A stretch of DNA of 64,000 nucleotides from BQWY01 sp046351095 (GCA_046351095.1 JAXLZC010000001.1:1860001-1924000), one strand, 5' to 3'; positions 25,992 through 35,933 are shown, numbered from the stretch's first letter. Translations and numbers: made by a program. Notes: generated by a model from the sequence alone, not told the origin.

Positions 25992-28031
25992 ATGACGAAT
26001 CGCTCTGTCTGCGCAGTACACCGCTCGGTCCGCGCACTGCTCGTCGCAACCCTTGTCGCCCTCGTCGATTCAAGCGCCGAACTCGTCCTCGCCCAAGAAC
26101 CGGTCTCCACCTTGGATCTCCTCAAGGAGGAAGAGATCGTCAGTATCGCTACCCGCTACGAACAACCGATTTCCCAAGCGCCGTCGAACGTCTACGTCAT
26201 CACGGATGAGGATATTCGACACTCCGCCGCCACCGACCTCCCCACCGTGTTGCGCCGCGTCCCCGGACTCGAAGTCATGCAAATGACCGGAGGGGAGTTC
26301 AACGTCAGCGCGCGCGGCAACAATCAGGCGCTTGCAAATAAAATGCTCGTCTTGGTCGACGGGCGATCCGTGTATTTGGACGTACAGGGCAACGTCTACT
26401 GGAAAGCGCTTCCAGTCACACTCCCGGAAATCAAGCGAGTGGAGGTGTTGAAAGGTCCTGCCTCGGCGATCTACGGGTTCAACGCCTTCGACGGCGTCAT
26501 CAACATCATCACCAAAACAGCGGAAGAAATGCGCGGCACTACCGTACAAGTAGGAGCAGGCGATATCGGAGCGATCAGCAGCGCGGCGGTTCACGCCGAC
26601 ACGATCGGCCAATTCGGCTACCGCCTGTCGGTCGGCCACGATCAACAGGGCCAATGGCGGAACCACGACGGGCTGGCATTCCGCTCAAACAAACTCAACC
26701 TCGACGGCGCCTATGCCCTGTCCAACAGCGCGCGCCTCCGCATAGCCGGCGGCGTGACGGACGTCAATCGCTTCGACGGCACCACCAGTGAAATCGTCTC
26801 CAATGCGATCCGCCCCACGATGGGGTACTCGAGCCTAGCCTACGAACAGGGCGCGCTCGTCGTCCGTGCCTGGTGGTCTCTCTATTCGGACGAATCCCGC
26901 CCCGACACGATCCCCTCACTCGCGCCGTTCGTGCGCGTCACCGATCGAAACGGTGCGCCCGTGCTCCTGTTCACAGCACATACGTACAATCTCGATGTCC
27001 ACCACACGCTGGACTTAGGCGCAGGCCACCGAGTGCAGTACGGAGCCAACTACCGCCACAACACCCTGACGAGCTCCGTACTTGACGCCTCCAGCCGAGA
27101 AAATCGCCTGGGACTCTTTGTGCAAGACGACTGGCGTATCACCAAAACGCTCTCAATGACGGCCGGAGCGCGCTACAACCTCCACAGCGAAATCCACGGC
27201 ACCATCAGTCCCCGTGTCGCGTTGATCTACCAACCGGTCGAGAACCATACGTTCCGGACCTCGTTTTCGATGGCGTACCGCCCCCCCACGCTGTTTGAGT
27301 CGCATGCCGATCAACGACTGAGCTTCTCGCTCCCACCGCCGCTGGCACCGTTCTTTCCCGGTTCGCTCCCGATTAGAGGCACTCCCAACCTCTGTCCGGA
27401 ACAGATCATCTCTGGAGAAATCGGCTATCAGGGCTGGTTCTGGAACCATCGCCTACGCACACGCCTCGATGTATTTTTTAATCACGTAAACGACTTGATC
27501 GGCAACCTGGATCCCCGTCCGAACGCCCCCTCCTTCGCCAACGACCGAGGACGCTCGGATGTCTACGGGACTGAGGCCGGAGTCGATGTGCTGCTTACCC
27601 GGTGGCTGAGCGCCTTCGCGAACGTGACCTACCAAGAAATCAACCAATCGTTCGCAGGCACCTTGCGACGCGCGGGCCCCCAAGTGAAGGTTAATGCCGG
27701 CCTTCGTGGAGAATGGGACAACGGCGTCAGCGCCGACGCCACCGTGCACCATGTAAGCAGCGCGGCCTATCCGTCCTCGTCGCTGCTCCAAACCATGTCC
27801 ACCTTCTCGCTGCTGAGCGTGATCGGCCCACCAAGTAGCATCCCCGGCTATACGCTGCTCAACGCGCGCGTTGGGTATGGGTTCTGGCACCAGCACGCGG
27901 CAGCTGGATATCAGCGTAGCGCCGAAGTTGCACTCTCCATTTTTAACGCCTTAAACGACACGCACAAGGAGCATCCCCTGGGCGACATCATCGGACGTCG
28001 CATCATGGGATGGCTCACTCTTCGATATTGA
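25992..28031 (+). CDS. TonB-dependent outer-membrane receptor
   Basis: 679 aa with a signal sequence (hydrophobic about 15-34). A TonB-box-like stretch (LLKEEEIVSIATRYEQ) is followed by the plug domain (about 55-165; VLRRVPGLEVMQMTGGEFNVSARGNN, VEVLKGPASAIYGFNAFDGVINI). A 22-strand-type barrel then ends in the terminal aromatic motif GWLTLRY. These receptors import siderophores, cobalamin, nickel or organic ligands using TonB energy. The gene is first in a tight run with a response regulator, a substrate-binding protein and two sensor kinases, so uptake and sensing are probably linked. The ligand is unknown. Confidence 0.92.
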   Translation: MTNRSVCAVHRSVRALLVATLVALVDSSAELVLAQEPVSTLDLLKEEEIVSIATRYEQPISQAPSNVYVITDEDIRHSAATDLPTVLRRVPGLEVMQMTGGEFNVSARGNNQALANKMLVLVDGRSVYLDVQGNVYWKALPVTLPEIKRVEVLKGPASAIYGFNAFDGVINIITKTAEEMRGTTVQVGAGDIGAISSAAVHADTIGQFGYRLSVGHDQQGQWRNHDGLAFRSNKLNLDGAYALSNSARLRIAGGVTDVNRFDGTTSEIVSNAIRPTMGYSSLAYEQGALVVRAWWSLYSDESRPDTIPSLAPFVRVTDRNGAPVLLFTAHTYNLDVHHTLDLGAGHRVQYGANYRHNTLTSSVLDASSRENRLGLFVQDDWRITKTLSMTAGARYNLHSEIHGTISPRVALIYQPVENHTFRTSFSMAYRPPTLFESHADQRLSFSLPPPLAPFFPGSLPIRGTPNLCPEQIISGEIGYQGWFWNHRLRTRLDVFFNHVNDLIGNLDPRPNAPSFANDRGRSDVYGTEAGVDVLLTRWLSAFANVTYQEINQSFAGTLRRAGPQVKVNAGLRGEWDNGVSADATVHHVSSAAYPSSSLLQTMSTFSLLSVIGPPSSIPGYTLLNARVGYGFWHQHAAAGYQRSAEVALSIFNALNDTHKEHPLGDIIGRRIMGWLTLRY

Positions 28032-28036
28032 TACGT

Positions 28037-29032
28037 ATGGAGACACGAACCCAGGCTCAGGTGTTGGTGGTGAACGACGACCCGGATATCGTCACAACGG
28101 TGAAAGACCTCCTTGAGCACGAGGGCTATGCTGTGGACACCGCCGGCACCGGCGCGGCAGCGATCGACCGGATCCGGGCGGCCCACTTTCACACCGTCAT
28201 TCTCGACCTAGGATTGCCGGACCGCGATGGACTCTCCGTGCTGCATACCATTCGCGACTACGACCCACATGTACCCGTCGTCATTTGGACCGCCTTCGCC
28301 AACAGCACCGAGACGATTCATACGCGCTTTCACGAGGCATTTGCGCACCGCACCAAACCGTACCACCGCACCGAATTTCGCACTACGGTGGCGCGCGCCC
28401 TCACCACCCAGTCGGCGAGCGCCCGCACACGGCAGCTGGAGTGGGCGCTGGCCGAAAGCGAGCAGCGGTTCCGGGCGCTGGTCGAATCGGCACCGGACGC
28501 CATCGTGGTCCATGCGGCGGACGGACGACTGCAGTCGTGGAATCGCGCCACACTCGGGATATTCGGTTATGTCGACGACAAGATGCGTGGTCGCTCCTAC
28601 ACCTTGCTGTTTGCGGCACCTAGTCAGCACGCCTACGCACGGGCCGTGCAGCACCTCGCGGCAGGACCTCCGAATCCCACGTTCCCGCATTCGACCAGCC
28701 GCCCGCGCCGTACGCACTTGACGGAATACGTAAAAGTGGAGAATCATTCCCACTCGACGCCTCCCTCTCCTGCTGGCACACAGACGGACAGCGCTGATAC
28801 GGCGCCATCCTTCGCGACAGATCCTCCCGGATACGAACGGGAGTCGAGCATGCATGACCCCGCGACGCCATACAGGCACCGGTGCCCGCGCGGCCATACG
28901 CACGATCCGACCACGGCAGTCCAAGACAGCATGCGCTCACCCGCCCCTCGCGCACGACATCGACTCCAGGGGCCCCGGTTCGAGGACATGGGATTGCCTG
29001 CAATGCCCCTGACGTGGGTGGACGTGGCGTGA
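28037..29032 (+). CDS. Response regulator with PAS domain, C-terminus frameshifted
   Basis: Begins 5 bp after the receptor stop. The receiver domain (10-125) has the acidic pair in VVNDDPD, acceptor Asp57 in VILDLGLPDRDG and Lys in HRTKPY. A PAS domain starts near 140 (ESEQRFRALVESAPDAIVV) and is convincing to about 210. After that the frame turns into Pro/Ser/His/Arg-rich sequence to residue 331. In the +2 frame the missing PAS half is legible (APYALDGIRKSGESFPLDA, then AILRDRS) with a TGA at 28795-28797. A frameshift near 28655-28700 therefore seems to have replaced the end. The REC part may still work. It overlaps the next gene by 4 bp. Confidence 0.7.
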   Translation: METRTQAQVLVVNDDPDIVTTVKDLLEHEGYAVDTAGTGAAAIDRIRAAHFHTVILDLGLPDRDGLSVLHTIRDYDPHVPVVIWTAFANSTETIHTRFHEAFAHRTKPYHRTEFRTTVARALTTQSASARTRQLEWALAESEQRFRALVESAPDAIVVHAADGRLQSWNRATLGIFGYVDDKMRGRSYTLLFAAPSQHAYARAVQHLAAGPPNPTFPHSTSRPRRTHLTEYVKVENHSHSTPPSPAGTQTDSADTAPSFATDPPGYERESSMHDPATPYRHRCPRGHTHDPTTAVQDSMRSPAPRARHRLQGPRFEDMGLPAMPLTWVDVA

Positions 29033-30003
29033 GTCACAACACGGGCGCGCGGGTCCGCACCCCCGGAAGCGACGCCAGCCGGTCGCTCTCGGCAAGAGTC
29101 GTCTCCTACGGCCTGTCGGTCGCGAGTCTGCTCGCGTGCGTGGGGTCGTCGACCGCGACGGAAATCACGGTGCTCATTTCGTCGGAGAGTCCACCGTTTC
29201 GGCAGGCGGCCGACGGCGTATTGGAGGAGATCGGGCGACTCGGCATGACGACTGTCACGTACGAACTCGGGGGAGATTTGGAGCGTGGCCGCAAACTCGC
29301 GCAGCGCCTCCGCGCCACGGACACGGACCTCGTGATCGGGATCGGCATCAAAGCCGCGCGCGCAGCCGGGTTGGAAGTCGTCGATCTTCCGGTAGTCTAC
29401 ACGCTCGTCATGAGTCCGCAGACCGCCGGTTTGGTCGCCCTGAATATTTCCGGCGTCGCGCTCGATGTTCCCGCAGAAGCCCAGCTCTCGGCACTGCGCG
29501 ACTTGCTGCCGTCCACGAAACGTCTGGGGATTGTGTATGACCCCGCCAAAAGCGCGCAGGCCGTGCAGGAAGCAACCCGCGCAGCCGCGCAATTGGACTT
29601 CGCCGTCGTGACGTACCCGATCGCCTCGCAGTCCGAATTACCGCCGGCGTTACGCGCGCTACTCCCTGCCGTCGACGTCCTGTGGCTTCTCCCCGACACG
29701 ACGGTGCTGGGGAACGAGGCGCCCGCCTTCATCCTGCAGGAAAGCTTCCAGCATCGGCGTCCTGTCTTGGCCTTTTCCGCAGATCTGGTGAAGCAGGGTG
29801 CGCTGCTCGGCTTTGCCGTCGACTATCGAGAGGCTGGTCGGCAAGCTGCGCGCCTCAGCCACCACCTACTCACACATCAGGCCTCGACACCGATACGCCA
29901 AAGCCCGGAACATATTCGCTTGGCGCTGAATATGAAGACCGCTCACTCGCTTGGAGTGACCATCCCGCCCGCATTTGCGGCGCGCGTGGAGGAGCGCTAC
30001 TGA
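29029..30003 (+). CDS. ABC-type substrate-binding protein (PF04392-like), no permease nearby
   Basis: 324 aa from the GTG at 29029, which overlaps the previous stop as GTGA. A signal segment (about 20-42) precedes a two-lobed periplasmic binding fold: ITVLISSESPPFRQAADGV, GIGIKAARAAGL, the hinge-like KRLGIVYDPAKSAQAVQEA and a C-terminal RLALNMKTAHSLGVTIPPA. This ending is typical of the family, which binds small organic ligands. No permease or ATPase gene is adjacent. It sits 2 bp before a kinase with a large periplasmic sensor, so it may deliver ligand to that sensor instead of to a transporter. Confidence 0.85.
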   Translation: MSHNTGARVRTPGSDASRSLSARVVSYGLSVASLLACVGSSTATEITVLISSESPPFRQAADGVLEEIGRLGMTTVTYELGGDLERGRKLAQRLRATDTDLVIGIGIKAARAAGLEVVDLPVVYTLVMSPQTAGLVALNISGVALDVPAEAQLSALRDLLPSTKRLGIVYDPAKSAQAVQEATRAAAQLDFAVVTYPIASQSELPPALRALLPAVDVLWLLPDTTVLGNEAPAFILQESFQHRRPVLAFSADLVKQGALLGFAVDYREAGRQAARLSHHLLTHQASTPIRQSPEHIRLALNMKTAHSLGVTIPPAFAARVEERY

Positions 30004-30005
30004 CG

Positions 30006-32375
30006 ATGATGCCCTCAACCCCAGACCCGTCGCAGCACAGTCAGCCCGCGGTGACGCCCTCCCATGTGCGGGGCCGCTTCGTCAGCCTACGAACGAAGTT
30101 CGGAATCTTCCTCAGCTTGATCATCATCGCCACCTGCTCCGCACTCAGCTGGTACTTTCTGAATACCTACCGTACGTCCATGGCGCAGCGGCTGCAGGAA
30201 CTCGGAACGATTCTGGTCAAGCACCTCGCGTTTAATCCCCGCGTCCGCTTCGGCATCGTCACCGAAGATCGAGAGGCACTCGCGGATTTCGCCGACGGGG
30301 TGATGGCGGTCGAGGATGTGATTTACGTCGTCATCACCAAACCGGATGGACACATCCTGATCCAAAAAACCAAAGGTGGGCATCCCTCGCTGACTGGAAC
30401 GACCCGCGTGGAGTCGTACCCCGTGTACCCCGCATCGGACATTTTGTCCCACTATCGACCGGCTCGCGACGGCAGTCCGACGATGGTCACGTTGGTCGTC
30501 CCCGCAGGATCCGAACTGGCGGTCTCGGCCGGTCCCCATTCGGCGCCGTTCGTGTCGACCGGACGAACCGGCGAACACCTTCTCGATTTTGCGTTGCACG
30601 TCACCAGACCGCCTGAGCGTGAGTCGTCCCTGGGCCTCGGACACGACCATCATCCGCCCACCGCCGCCTCGACCCTGACGGAGGTCGGGACCGAGGGTGC
30701 ACTGGGCATCATCCACGTCGGCGTCACGCAAGCACACCTCAACGGCAATCTTATCTCGACCATCGAAACGACGGCCTGGATGACGCTGTTGATCATTCTC
30801 TTGGGCAGCGGAAGCGCCTTCGTGCTGACCAATCACGTCATCACCCCGCTCCGGTCGCTTGCGTCGATCGCGCGGCGCGTGACCAAGGGCGACCTGACGG
30901 CGCATGTCGAACCCAGCGCCCACGACGAAATCGGCCAACTCACCTGGCTGGTGAACAACATGACGCAGACGCTGCGACAACGCGACGTCGACATTTCCTC
31001 CAACTTGGCGACCATCTCGCACCAGGTGCGCCAACTGACGACGCTCAACCAAGCCAGCGCCGCCATCGCCTCCACGTTGGAGCCGGACACCTTGATGCAG
31101 GCGGTGCTGCACCTCATCACCGACAACCTGGGGTATCCGCGCGTCATCCTTGTGCTGTATTACCCGGCGGAAGGAGTGGCACGGATGGAGTGCGGCGCGG
31201 GGTTTTCCGACAGCTTGATCGCACGCCTCAAATCGACCGCGATCCCGATCCATCCGAACGGCGGACTCGCATCCGACGTGATCCTGACCGGGCGCCCACT
31301 ACTCGTCCACGACATCGAGAACATCAAAGACCTCGTGCACCCGCCGAACTGGGCCATCCTGCGCGAGGTCGGCGTACGCTCCTTCATCATGGCGCCGCTC
31401 CGCCACCAGGACCGTGTGCTTGGGTACGTCGCGGGCGACCGCGGTGAACACCGCTGCACACAGCAAGACTTGGATCTGTTGGTCACCGTCTCCAGCCACA
31501 TCGCGGTAGCCATCGACAACGCACGCGCCTATCAGGCGCTGGGCGCCCTCACCACAAGCCTAGAACAACGGGTGCAAGAACGGACACAGGAACTGCAGTC
31601 GGCCAACACGCGTTTGAAGGAACTCGATCAGCTGAAGTCGGCATTCGTCTCGATCGTCTCGCACGAACTGCGCACACCGATGACCTCGATTCGCGGCTAC
31701 GTCGACAACCTGTTGGACGGATTGGCGGGACCGCTGACGGAAAAACAGCGACATTATCTGTCGCGCGTCATGGTCAACGCGGATCGCTTGACGCACATGA
31801 TTACGGAGTTGCTGGACCTTTCGCGGATCGAGGCTGGGCGCGTGGAACTGCAGATCACCGATGTCGACCTGCGGATACTGACGTCGGACGTGGCGGAAGA
31901 ATTTTCGCGGCAAGCGTCCGAACGCGAGATCCGCTTGGAGACACAGACACCGCCGGGCCCACAAACCGTTCCCGGCGATCGCAATAAGCTGCATCAGGTC
32001 CTGACGAACTTGGTCGGCAACGCCCTGAAGTTTACGCCACGCGGTGGACGCATCGAGATCCTGGTGGAGTCGCCCTCCCCCCACGAACAGCGCGTCACCG
32101 TCTCGGACAGCGGCTGCGGCATTCCCGCCGACGAGTTGCCCAGAATTTTCGACAAGTTTTTCCGCGGCAGCGCAATTCCGATCGAAGCGCGAGGTGCCGG
32201 TCTTGGGCTCGCCATCGTGCGCACATTGATCGAGCTGCACGGCGGGTCCGTGTCCGTCGACAGCGAGCCGGGCAAGGGCAGTCGGTTCAGCTTCGTGCTG
32301 CCGGTCGACGCCGCGACCTCCGTAAACAGCAATGTCGCACGCCCGACACCGGATAACGCGCAACCTGTGTCCTGA
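30006..32375 (+). CDS. Membrane sensor histidine kinase (periplasmic sensor-HAMP-GAF)
   Basis: 789 aa from the ATG at 30006, two bases after the binding-protein stop, with GGAGG further upstream. TM1 is at about 33-56 and a periplasmic region at 57-255. TM2 (about 258-278) runs into a HAMP domain (TPLRSLASIARRVTKGDL). A GAF domain (about 350-505) and a short coiled coil follow. HisKA has His553 in SIVSHELRTPM, and HATPase_c has NLVGNALKFTPRGG, DSGCGIP and GAGLGLAIV. The protein likely senses the periplasm or the adjacent binding protein and phosphorylates a regulator such as the upstream REC protein. Confidence 0.92.
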   Translation: MMPSTPDPSQHSQPAVTPSHVRGRFVSLRTKFGIFLSLIIIATCSALSWYFLNTYRTSMAQRLQELGTILVKHLAFNPRVRFGIVTEDREALADFADGVMAVEDVIYVVITKPDGHILIQKTKGGHPSLTGTTRVESYPVYPASDILSHYRPARDGSPTMVTLVVPAGSELAVSAGPHSAPFVSTGRTGEHLLDFALHVTRPPERESSLGLGHDHHPPTAASTLTEVGTEGALGIIHVGVTQAHLNGNLISTIETTAWMTLLIILLGSGSAFVLTNHVITPLRSLASIARRVTKGDLTAHVEPSAHDEIGQLTWLVNNMTQTLRQRDVDISSNLATISHQVRQLTTLNQASAAIASTLEPDTLMQAVLHLITDNLGYPRVILVLYYPAEGVARMECGAGFSDSLIARLKSTAIPIHPNGGLASDVILTGRPLLVHDIENIKDLVHPPNWAILREVGVRSFIMAPLRHQDRVLGYVAGDRGEHRCTQQDLDLLVTVSSHIAVAIDNARAYQALGALTTSLEQRVQERTQELQSANTRLKELDQLKSAFVSIVSHELRTPMTSIRGYVDNLLDGLAGPLTEKQRHYLSRVMVNADRLTHMITELLDLSRIEAGRVELQITDVDLRILTSDVAEEFSRQASEREIRLETQTPPGPQTVPGDRNKLHQVLTNLVGNALKFTPRGGRIEILVESPSPHEQRVTVSDSGCGIPADELPRIFDKFFRGSAIPIEARGAGLGLAIVRTLIELHGGSVSVDSEPGKGSRFSFVLPVDAATSVNSNVARPTPDNAQPVS

Positions 32376-32395
32376 TCCAACGGCGAGGTACAGCC

Positions 32396-35101
32396 ATGAC
32401 GACATCGACGATGGACCGCTCGCATCGCATCATCGAACGCGAGACGATGGCCTTCCGCCCCTTCGGCGTCCGACCGGACGGCACCACCATCAGGGACGTC
32501 AGCGGCGTCGTCATTCGCGGCAACCTCGAATTCCTCGAAGAGCATGTGCGCAAGGAACGCGGACTCGAAGCCGGCGCGCAGGTCGTCCGCGACCTCATCC
32601 GCCTCCTCAACGCGCGCATCTCCGATCCGACCTACCACGTGGACGACGCTTTTCTGCGAAACGAGTGGAACAGCTATTCGTACGAATTCGTTGCCTACCT
32701 GGATTGTTTTTGCGCCGACCTCTCGGGCGACCCCGACTTCCAATATCACCTGGCGCGCGCAAAATTCGTCTCGCCCGCGATTCTGTCGCTGGCCTTGCCG
32801 TTCTCGACCGCGCAGATCTTCACCGTCTGGCCGTACTACGGGGACAAGTACGCGCCGGGCCTGCAATTCGCGTCGATCGAGGTGCAGGACCATCACGCGA
32901 TCTTACGTGTCGAGTTCGACGAACACGTCACCCATCAAATCGAACCCTATCATCGAAGCTGTGCGCACTATCTGTGCCAGGCGGTGAAAGGCGCGCTCGC
33001 GTCGACGCCGGAAAAAGTCCACGGGCTGCAAGCCGCCACCATCGTCGATCGTCGCTGTATGGCGGACGGCGATCCCTACTGCGAATACGAGGTCTCGTGG
33101 GAACCCCGCCGCCAATGGCCGTGGCCTGCCATCGCGGCAGGACTCGGCGCGGCACTCGCTGTGGCGCTGACGTTGCACCTGAGCGCGCTGCAAGTCGGAT
33201 GGATGACGTCCGCGGCGTTGGCCGTGCCGTTTGGCATGCTGCCGTGGTTGGTGATTCGCAACGTTAAACTCCAACAGGACGTCGCCAACGCGCAGCGTGT
33301 GATCGCAGAGCAAGTGGCCTCCGTCGATACGCGTCACGAAGAACTGCGTAACGCCTATCTGACCCAGCAACAGGCCACAGCCGTCCTGCGGCAAAAAGTC
33401 ACGCAGCTCACGTTGCTGCATCAGACCGGCCTGCTCGTCAATTCCACCTTGGATCGCGAGCAGCTCATCCAGAGCATCCTGCACCACGTAAAGTACGACC
33501 TGAATTACGACCGTGTCATGCTGACGTTTTACGACCGCGCACGCCAACTGGGACACGATTCTCGGATCTTGGGCGTCTCGGACGAGATCGCGGCGTTTGT
33601 CCGCACCATCGCCACCTCGACGGCCGATCCCAACACGATCGAAGGACGGCTCGTCCACGAAGGCCGCCCGTTGTTGGTGCCGGATATCCGCGACGTGCTC
33701 CATGAACTCGATCCGGCGCATCGCGAGCTGGCCCATGCGACGAACTCACGGTCCGTCTTGATGGTTCCGCTCAAGGTGCAGTCGCGTGTCCTCGGCTCAT
33801 TAACCGTCACCCGTTGCAGCCTCCAACCGCTGACGGCCGACGACCAGGAACTGATGCAAACGGTTGCCGGACAGGTAGCCATGGCGCTCGACAACGCTGA
33901 AGCCTACGGCCAGATCGAACAGCTCAATGTAGGCCTCGAAGCCAAGGTGACTGCACGTACGCTCGAATTGGCCCAGGCGAACGAACGTCTTCAAGAAATG
34001 GATCGACTCAAATCGCGCTTCGTCGCCCATGTCTCGCACGAACTTCGTACGCCGCTGACCGTCATCAGCGGATTCGCCGAAAACATGCTGGAAGGGGTAA
34101 CCGGCGCGCTCAGCGAAAAGCAGTCGCAGTATCTGCAGCGGATCAAAGCCAGCGGCCTCCGCCTCACGCGAATGATCGCCAACTTATTGCACCGCGCGCG
34201 CCTCGAAGAGGGGAAGGAGGCGCTGTCGCCGACGAACTTGCATCTCCGGGATGCGGTCGAAGACACGCTCGATCAACTGCGTTCGCTGGCGCTCGCCAAA
34301 CATCAGCGTATCGAGGTGGTGGATGCGGCCGCGGTGCCGCCCGTTTTGGCCGACGCCGACAGTGTGGCGCGAATTCTCACGAACCTCATCGACAACGCGA
34401 TCAAATATACGCCGGAGGGCGGCACTATCCGCATCGCGGTTGAACCGGACGGTCCGCTCCGCGCCGCCGTGACGGTGTCGGACACGGGCGACGGCATCGC
34501 GCCGGACGACCTCCCGCGCCTCTTCGATCCGTTTTACCGCGCGCAACAGCCAAGCGGGACCGGCTCGCAAAAAGGACTGGGGCTTGGCCTCTCGATCGTC
34601 CGCCAACTCGTCGAGCTGAATGCAGGCACGGTTGCGGTGCAGTCGCAACCGGGACAGGGCGCCACCTTCCGCGTTACGTTTCCAGTTCGCTGCGCGGTGG
34701 CGACGCGCACGCCCACCGGTGACGACGGCCCACACATCTTGTTGGTGGAGCCCGATCCGGATCTTCGCCACCTGCTGTCCGACCGACTCCGTGCCGACGG
34801 GTACGCCGTCACGGCGGCGAGGGATGGCGACGACGCCAGGGCGCAGCTTGCCCACTCGCGTGTGGATGGGCTATTGGTCGATCTCAGTCATCCGACGTTC
34901 GACGGACTCGCATGGATCGCGCAGTACCGGACGCAAGACAACTCGACTCCGATTGTAGGGTTGGTTGAACAAGACGGCGGGGTATCGGCTCAGCAGGCTA
35001 TAGCGACCGGCGCGCAGGCGTCGGTCCGAAAGTCTGCGGAGCACACACACTTCGTGGAGATCGTGAACCGCTGGTTTCGGGAAACGGTCGGAGCGGGATG
35101 A
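32396..35101 (+). CDS. Hybrid histidine kinase with V4R-like N-terminal domain
   Basis: 901 aa; GAGGT lies 6 nt before the ATG. Residues about 1-235 form a soluble domain ending CMADGDPYCEYEVSW, the Cys-rich closing pattern of V4R / heme-NO-binding-like sensors. Two membrane segments (about 240-285), a coiled coil, a GAF domain (about 350-500), HisKA with His548 (AHVSHELRTPL) and HATPase_c with KGLGLGLSIV follow. The C-terminal receiver has Asp in LLVDLSHP but lacks the usual Lys-Pro (SVRKSAE), so it may be weak. It is the last gene of the plus-strand sensory run; the next gene converges after 24 bp. Confidence 0.88.
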   Translation: MTTSTMDRSHRIIERETMAFRPFGVRPDGTTIRDVSGVVIRGNLEFLEEHVRKERGLEAGAQVVRDLIRLLNARISDPTYHVDDAFLRNEWNSYSYEFVAYLDCFCADLSGDPDFQYHLARAKFVSPAILSLALPFSTAQIFTVWPYYGDKYAPGLQFASIEVQDHHAILRVEFDEHVTHQIEPYHRSCAHYLCQAVKGALASTPEKVHGLQAATIVDRRCMADGDPYCEYEVSWEPRRQWPWPAIAAGLGAALAVALTLHLSALQVGWMTSAALAVPFGMLPWLVIRNVKLQQDVANAQRVIAEQVASVDTRHEELRNAYLTQQQATAVLRQKVTQLTLLHQTGLLVNSTLDREQLIQSILHHVKYDLNYDRVMLTFYDRARQLGHDSRILGVSDEIAAFVRTIATSTADPNTIEGRLVHEGRPLLVPDIRDVLHELDPAHRELAHATNSRSVLMVPLKVQSRVLGSLTVTRCSLQPLTADDQELMQTVAGQVAMALDNAEAYGQIEQLNVGLEAKVTARTLELAQANERLQEMDRLKSRFVAHVSHELRTPLTVISGFAENMLEGVTGALSEKQSQYLQRIKASGLRLTRMIANLLHRARLEEGKEALSPTNLHLRDAVEDTLDQLRSLALAKHQRIEVVDAAAVPPVLADADSVARILTNLIDNAIKYTPEGGTIRIAVEPDGPLRAAVTVSDTGDGIAPDDLPRLFDPFYRAQQPSGTGSQKGLGLGLSIVRQLVELNAGTVAVQSQPGQGATFRVTFPVRCAVATRTPTGDDGPHILLVEPDPDLRHLLSDRLRADGYAVTAARDGDDARAQLAHSRVDGLLVDLSHPTFDGLAWIAQYRTQDNSTPIVGLVEQDGGVSAQQAIATGAQASVRKSAEHTHFVEIVNRWFRETVGAG

Positions 35102-35125
35102 CGTACGCGAGAGGAAGGAACTGCG

Positions 35126-35887
35126 CTATGCGGTCCCGGGCTTAGGTCGCCCGAGCAGCGCGCGAATGCCGAAATACCCGAAGGCATCTTTCAAATTCGA
35201 ATAGAGTCGGTTAAACGGCGTCATCGCCCGGTCGGTGACATACTCCATCGTCAGCACGATTCGCTCTTCACCAGCGTCGATGGGCGTGACGGCGTGCCAA
35301 AGTTTGTCGCCGTTAAAGATCACCAGGTCACCTGGCGCGGTCGCCAATTCCAACTCCTGCACGGTTTTTCCCGGCACATCCTTATTGACGTGCGCGACCA
35401 ATCGGCAGCGCGTCGACCGATCAACCAACCCCATCAAGATCGTATACCGCGCGCCCTTGTAGTACGACGTGTCGTAGTGAAACCCGATGTGGTCGCCCGC
35501 TTCGGTGTAGTAGTAGAGGGCGCAGGCGTGCGGATCGTTCTCGGGGCAAAGGTCCAGCCGCACGGAGGTGAGCCGTTCGAGAAACTGCCGGAACGCGTCG
35601 GACCGATACAGCTCGAGAAACCGCGGCGCGCGTTGCGCCACCTGATAGTAGCTGACGCTCCCGCCTTTTTTATGTCCGGGAATGTAGTTGCGGTTCAGCT
35701 CGCCCTTCACGGCCTGCGCCTGCGGCACAAAGACGTCTTCGACCAAGGCGCGCGAGAGAAACTGCGGGATGAATAGAAACTCGTTCTGGTCCCAGTATTG
35801 ACGGCGGAGCGCGTCCGCATCGAGCGCACGAATCGCCGCCTCGATGTCCGCTTCGTATGTCGGCGCAGCCACAGTCATCCCAACCAT
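35126..35887 (-). CDS. Fe(II)/2-oxoglutarate dioxygenase-like protein
   Basis: 253 aa from the ATG at 35887; the ATG at 35878 is equally possible. It carries the double-stranded beta-helix metal triad, His137-x-Asp139 in GFHYDTSYYKG and His198 in KLWHAVTPI, plus Arg209 (ERIVLTMEY) for 2-oxoglutarate. The YYYTEAGDHIGFHYD and GDLVIFNGDKLWH pattern fits prolyl-hydroxylase or phytanoyl-CoA-dioxygenase-like oxygenases. The substrate is unknown. It is the last gene of the larC-to-lolA minus-strand run, but 786 bp below the lolA start, so cotranscription is only possible. Confidence 0.85.
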   Translation of the reverse strand: MVGMTVAAPTYEADIEAAIRALDADALRRQYWDQNEFLFIPQFLSRALVEDVFVPQAQAVKGELNRNYIPGHKKGGSVSYYQVAQRAPRFLELYRSDAFRQFLERLTSVRLDLCPENDPHACALYYYTEAGDHIGFHYDTSYYKGARYTILMGLVDRSTRCRLVAHVNKDVPGKTVQELELATAPGDLVIFNGDKLWHAVTPIDAGEERIVLTMEYVTDRAMTPFNRLYSNLKDAFGYFGIRALLGRPKPGTA

Positions 35888-35933
35888 CCGCAGATCGAAA
35901 CGTCAACTCACTCGCGGCACGGCAGCGTCCATC

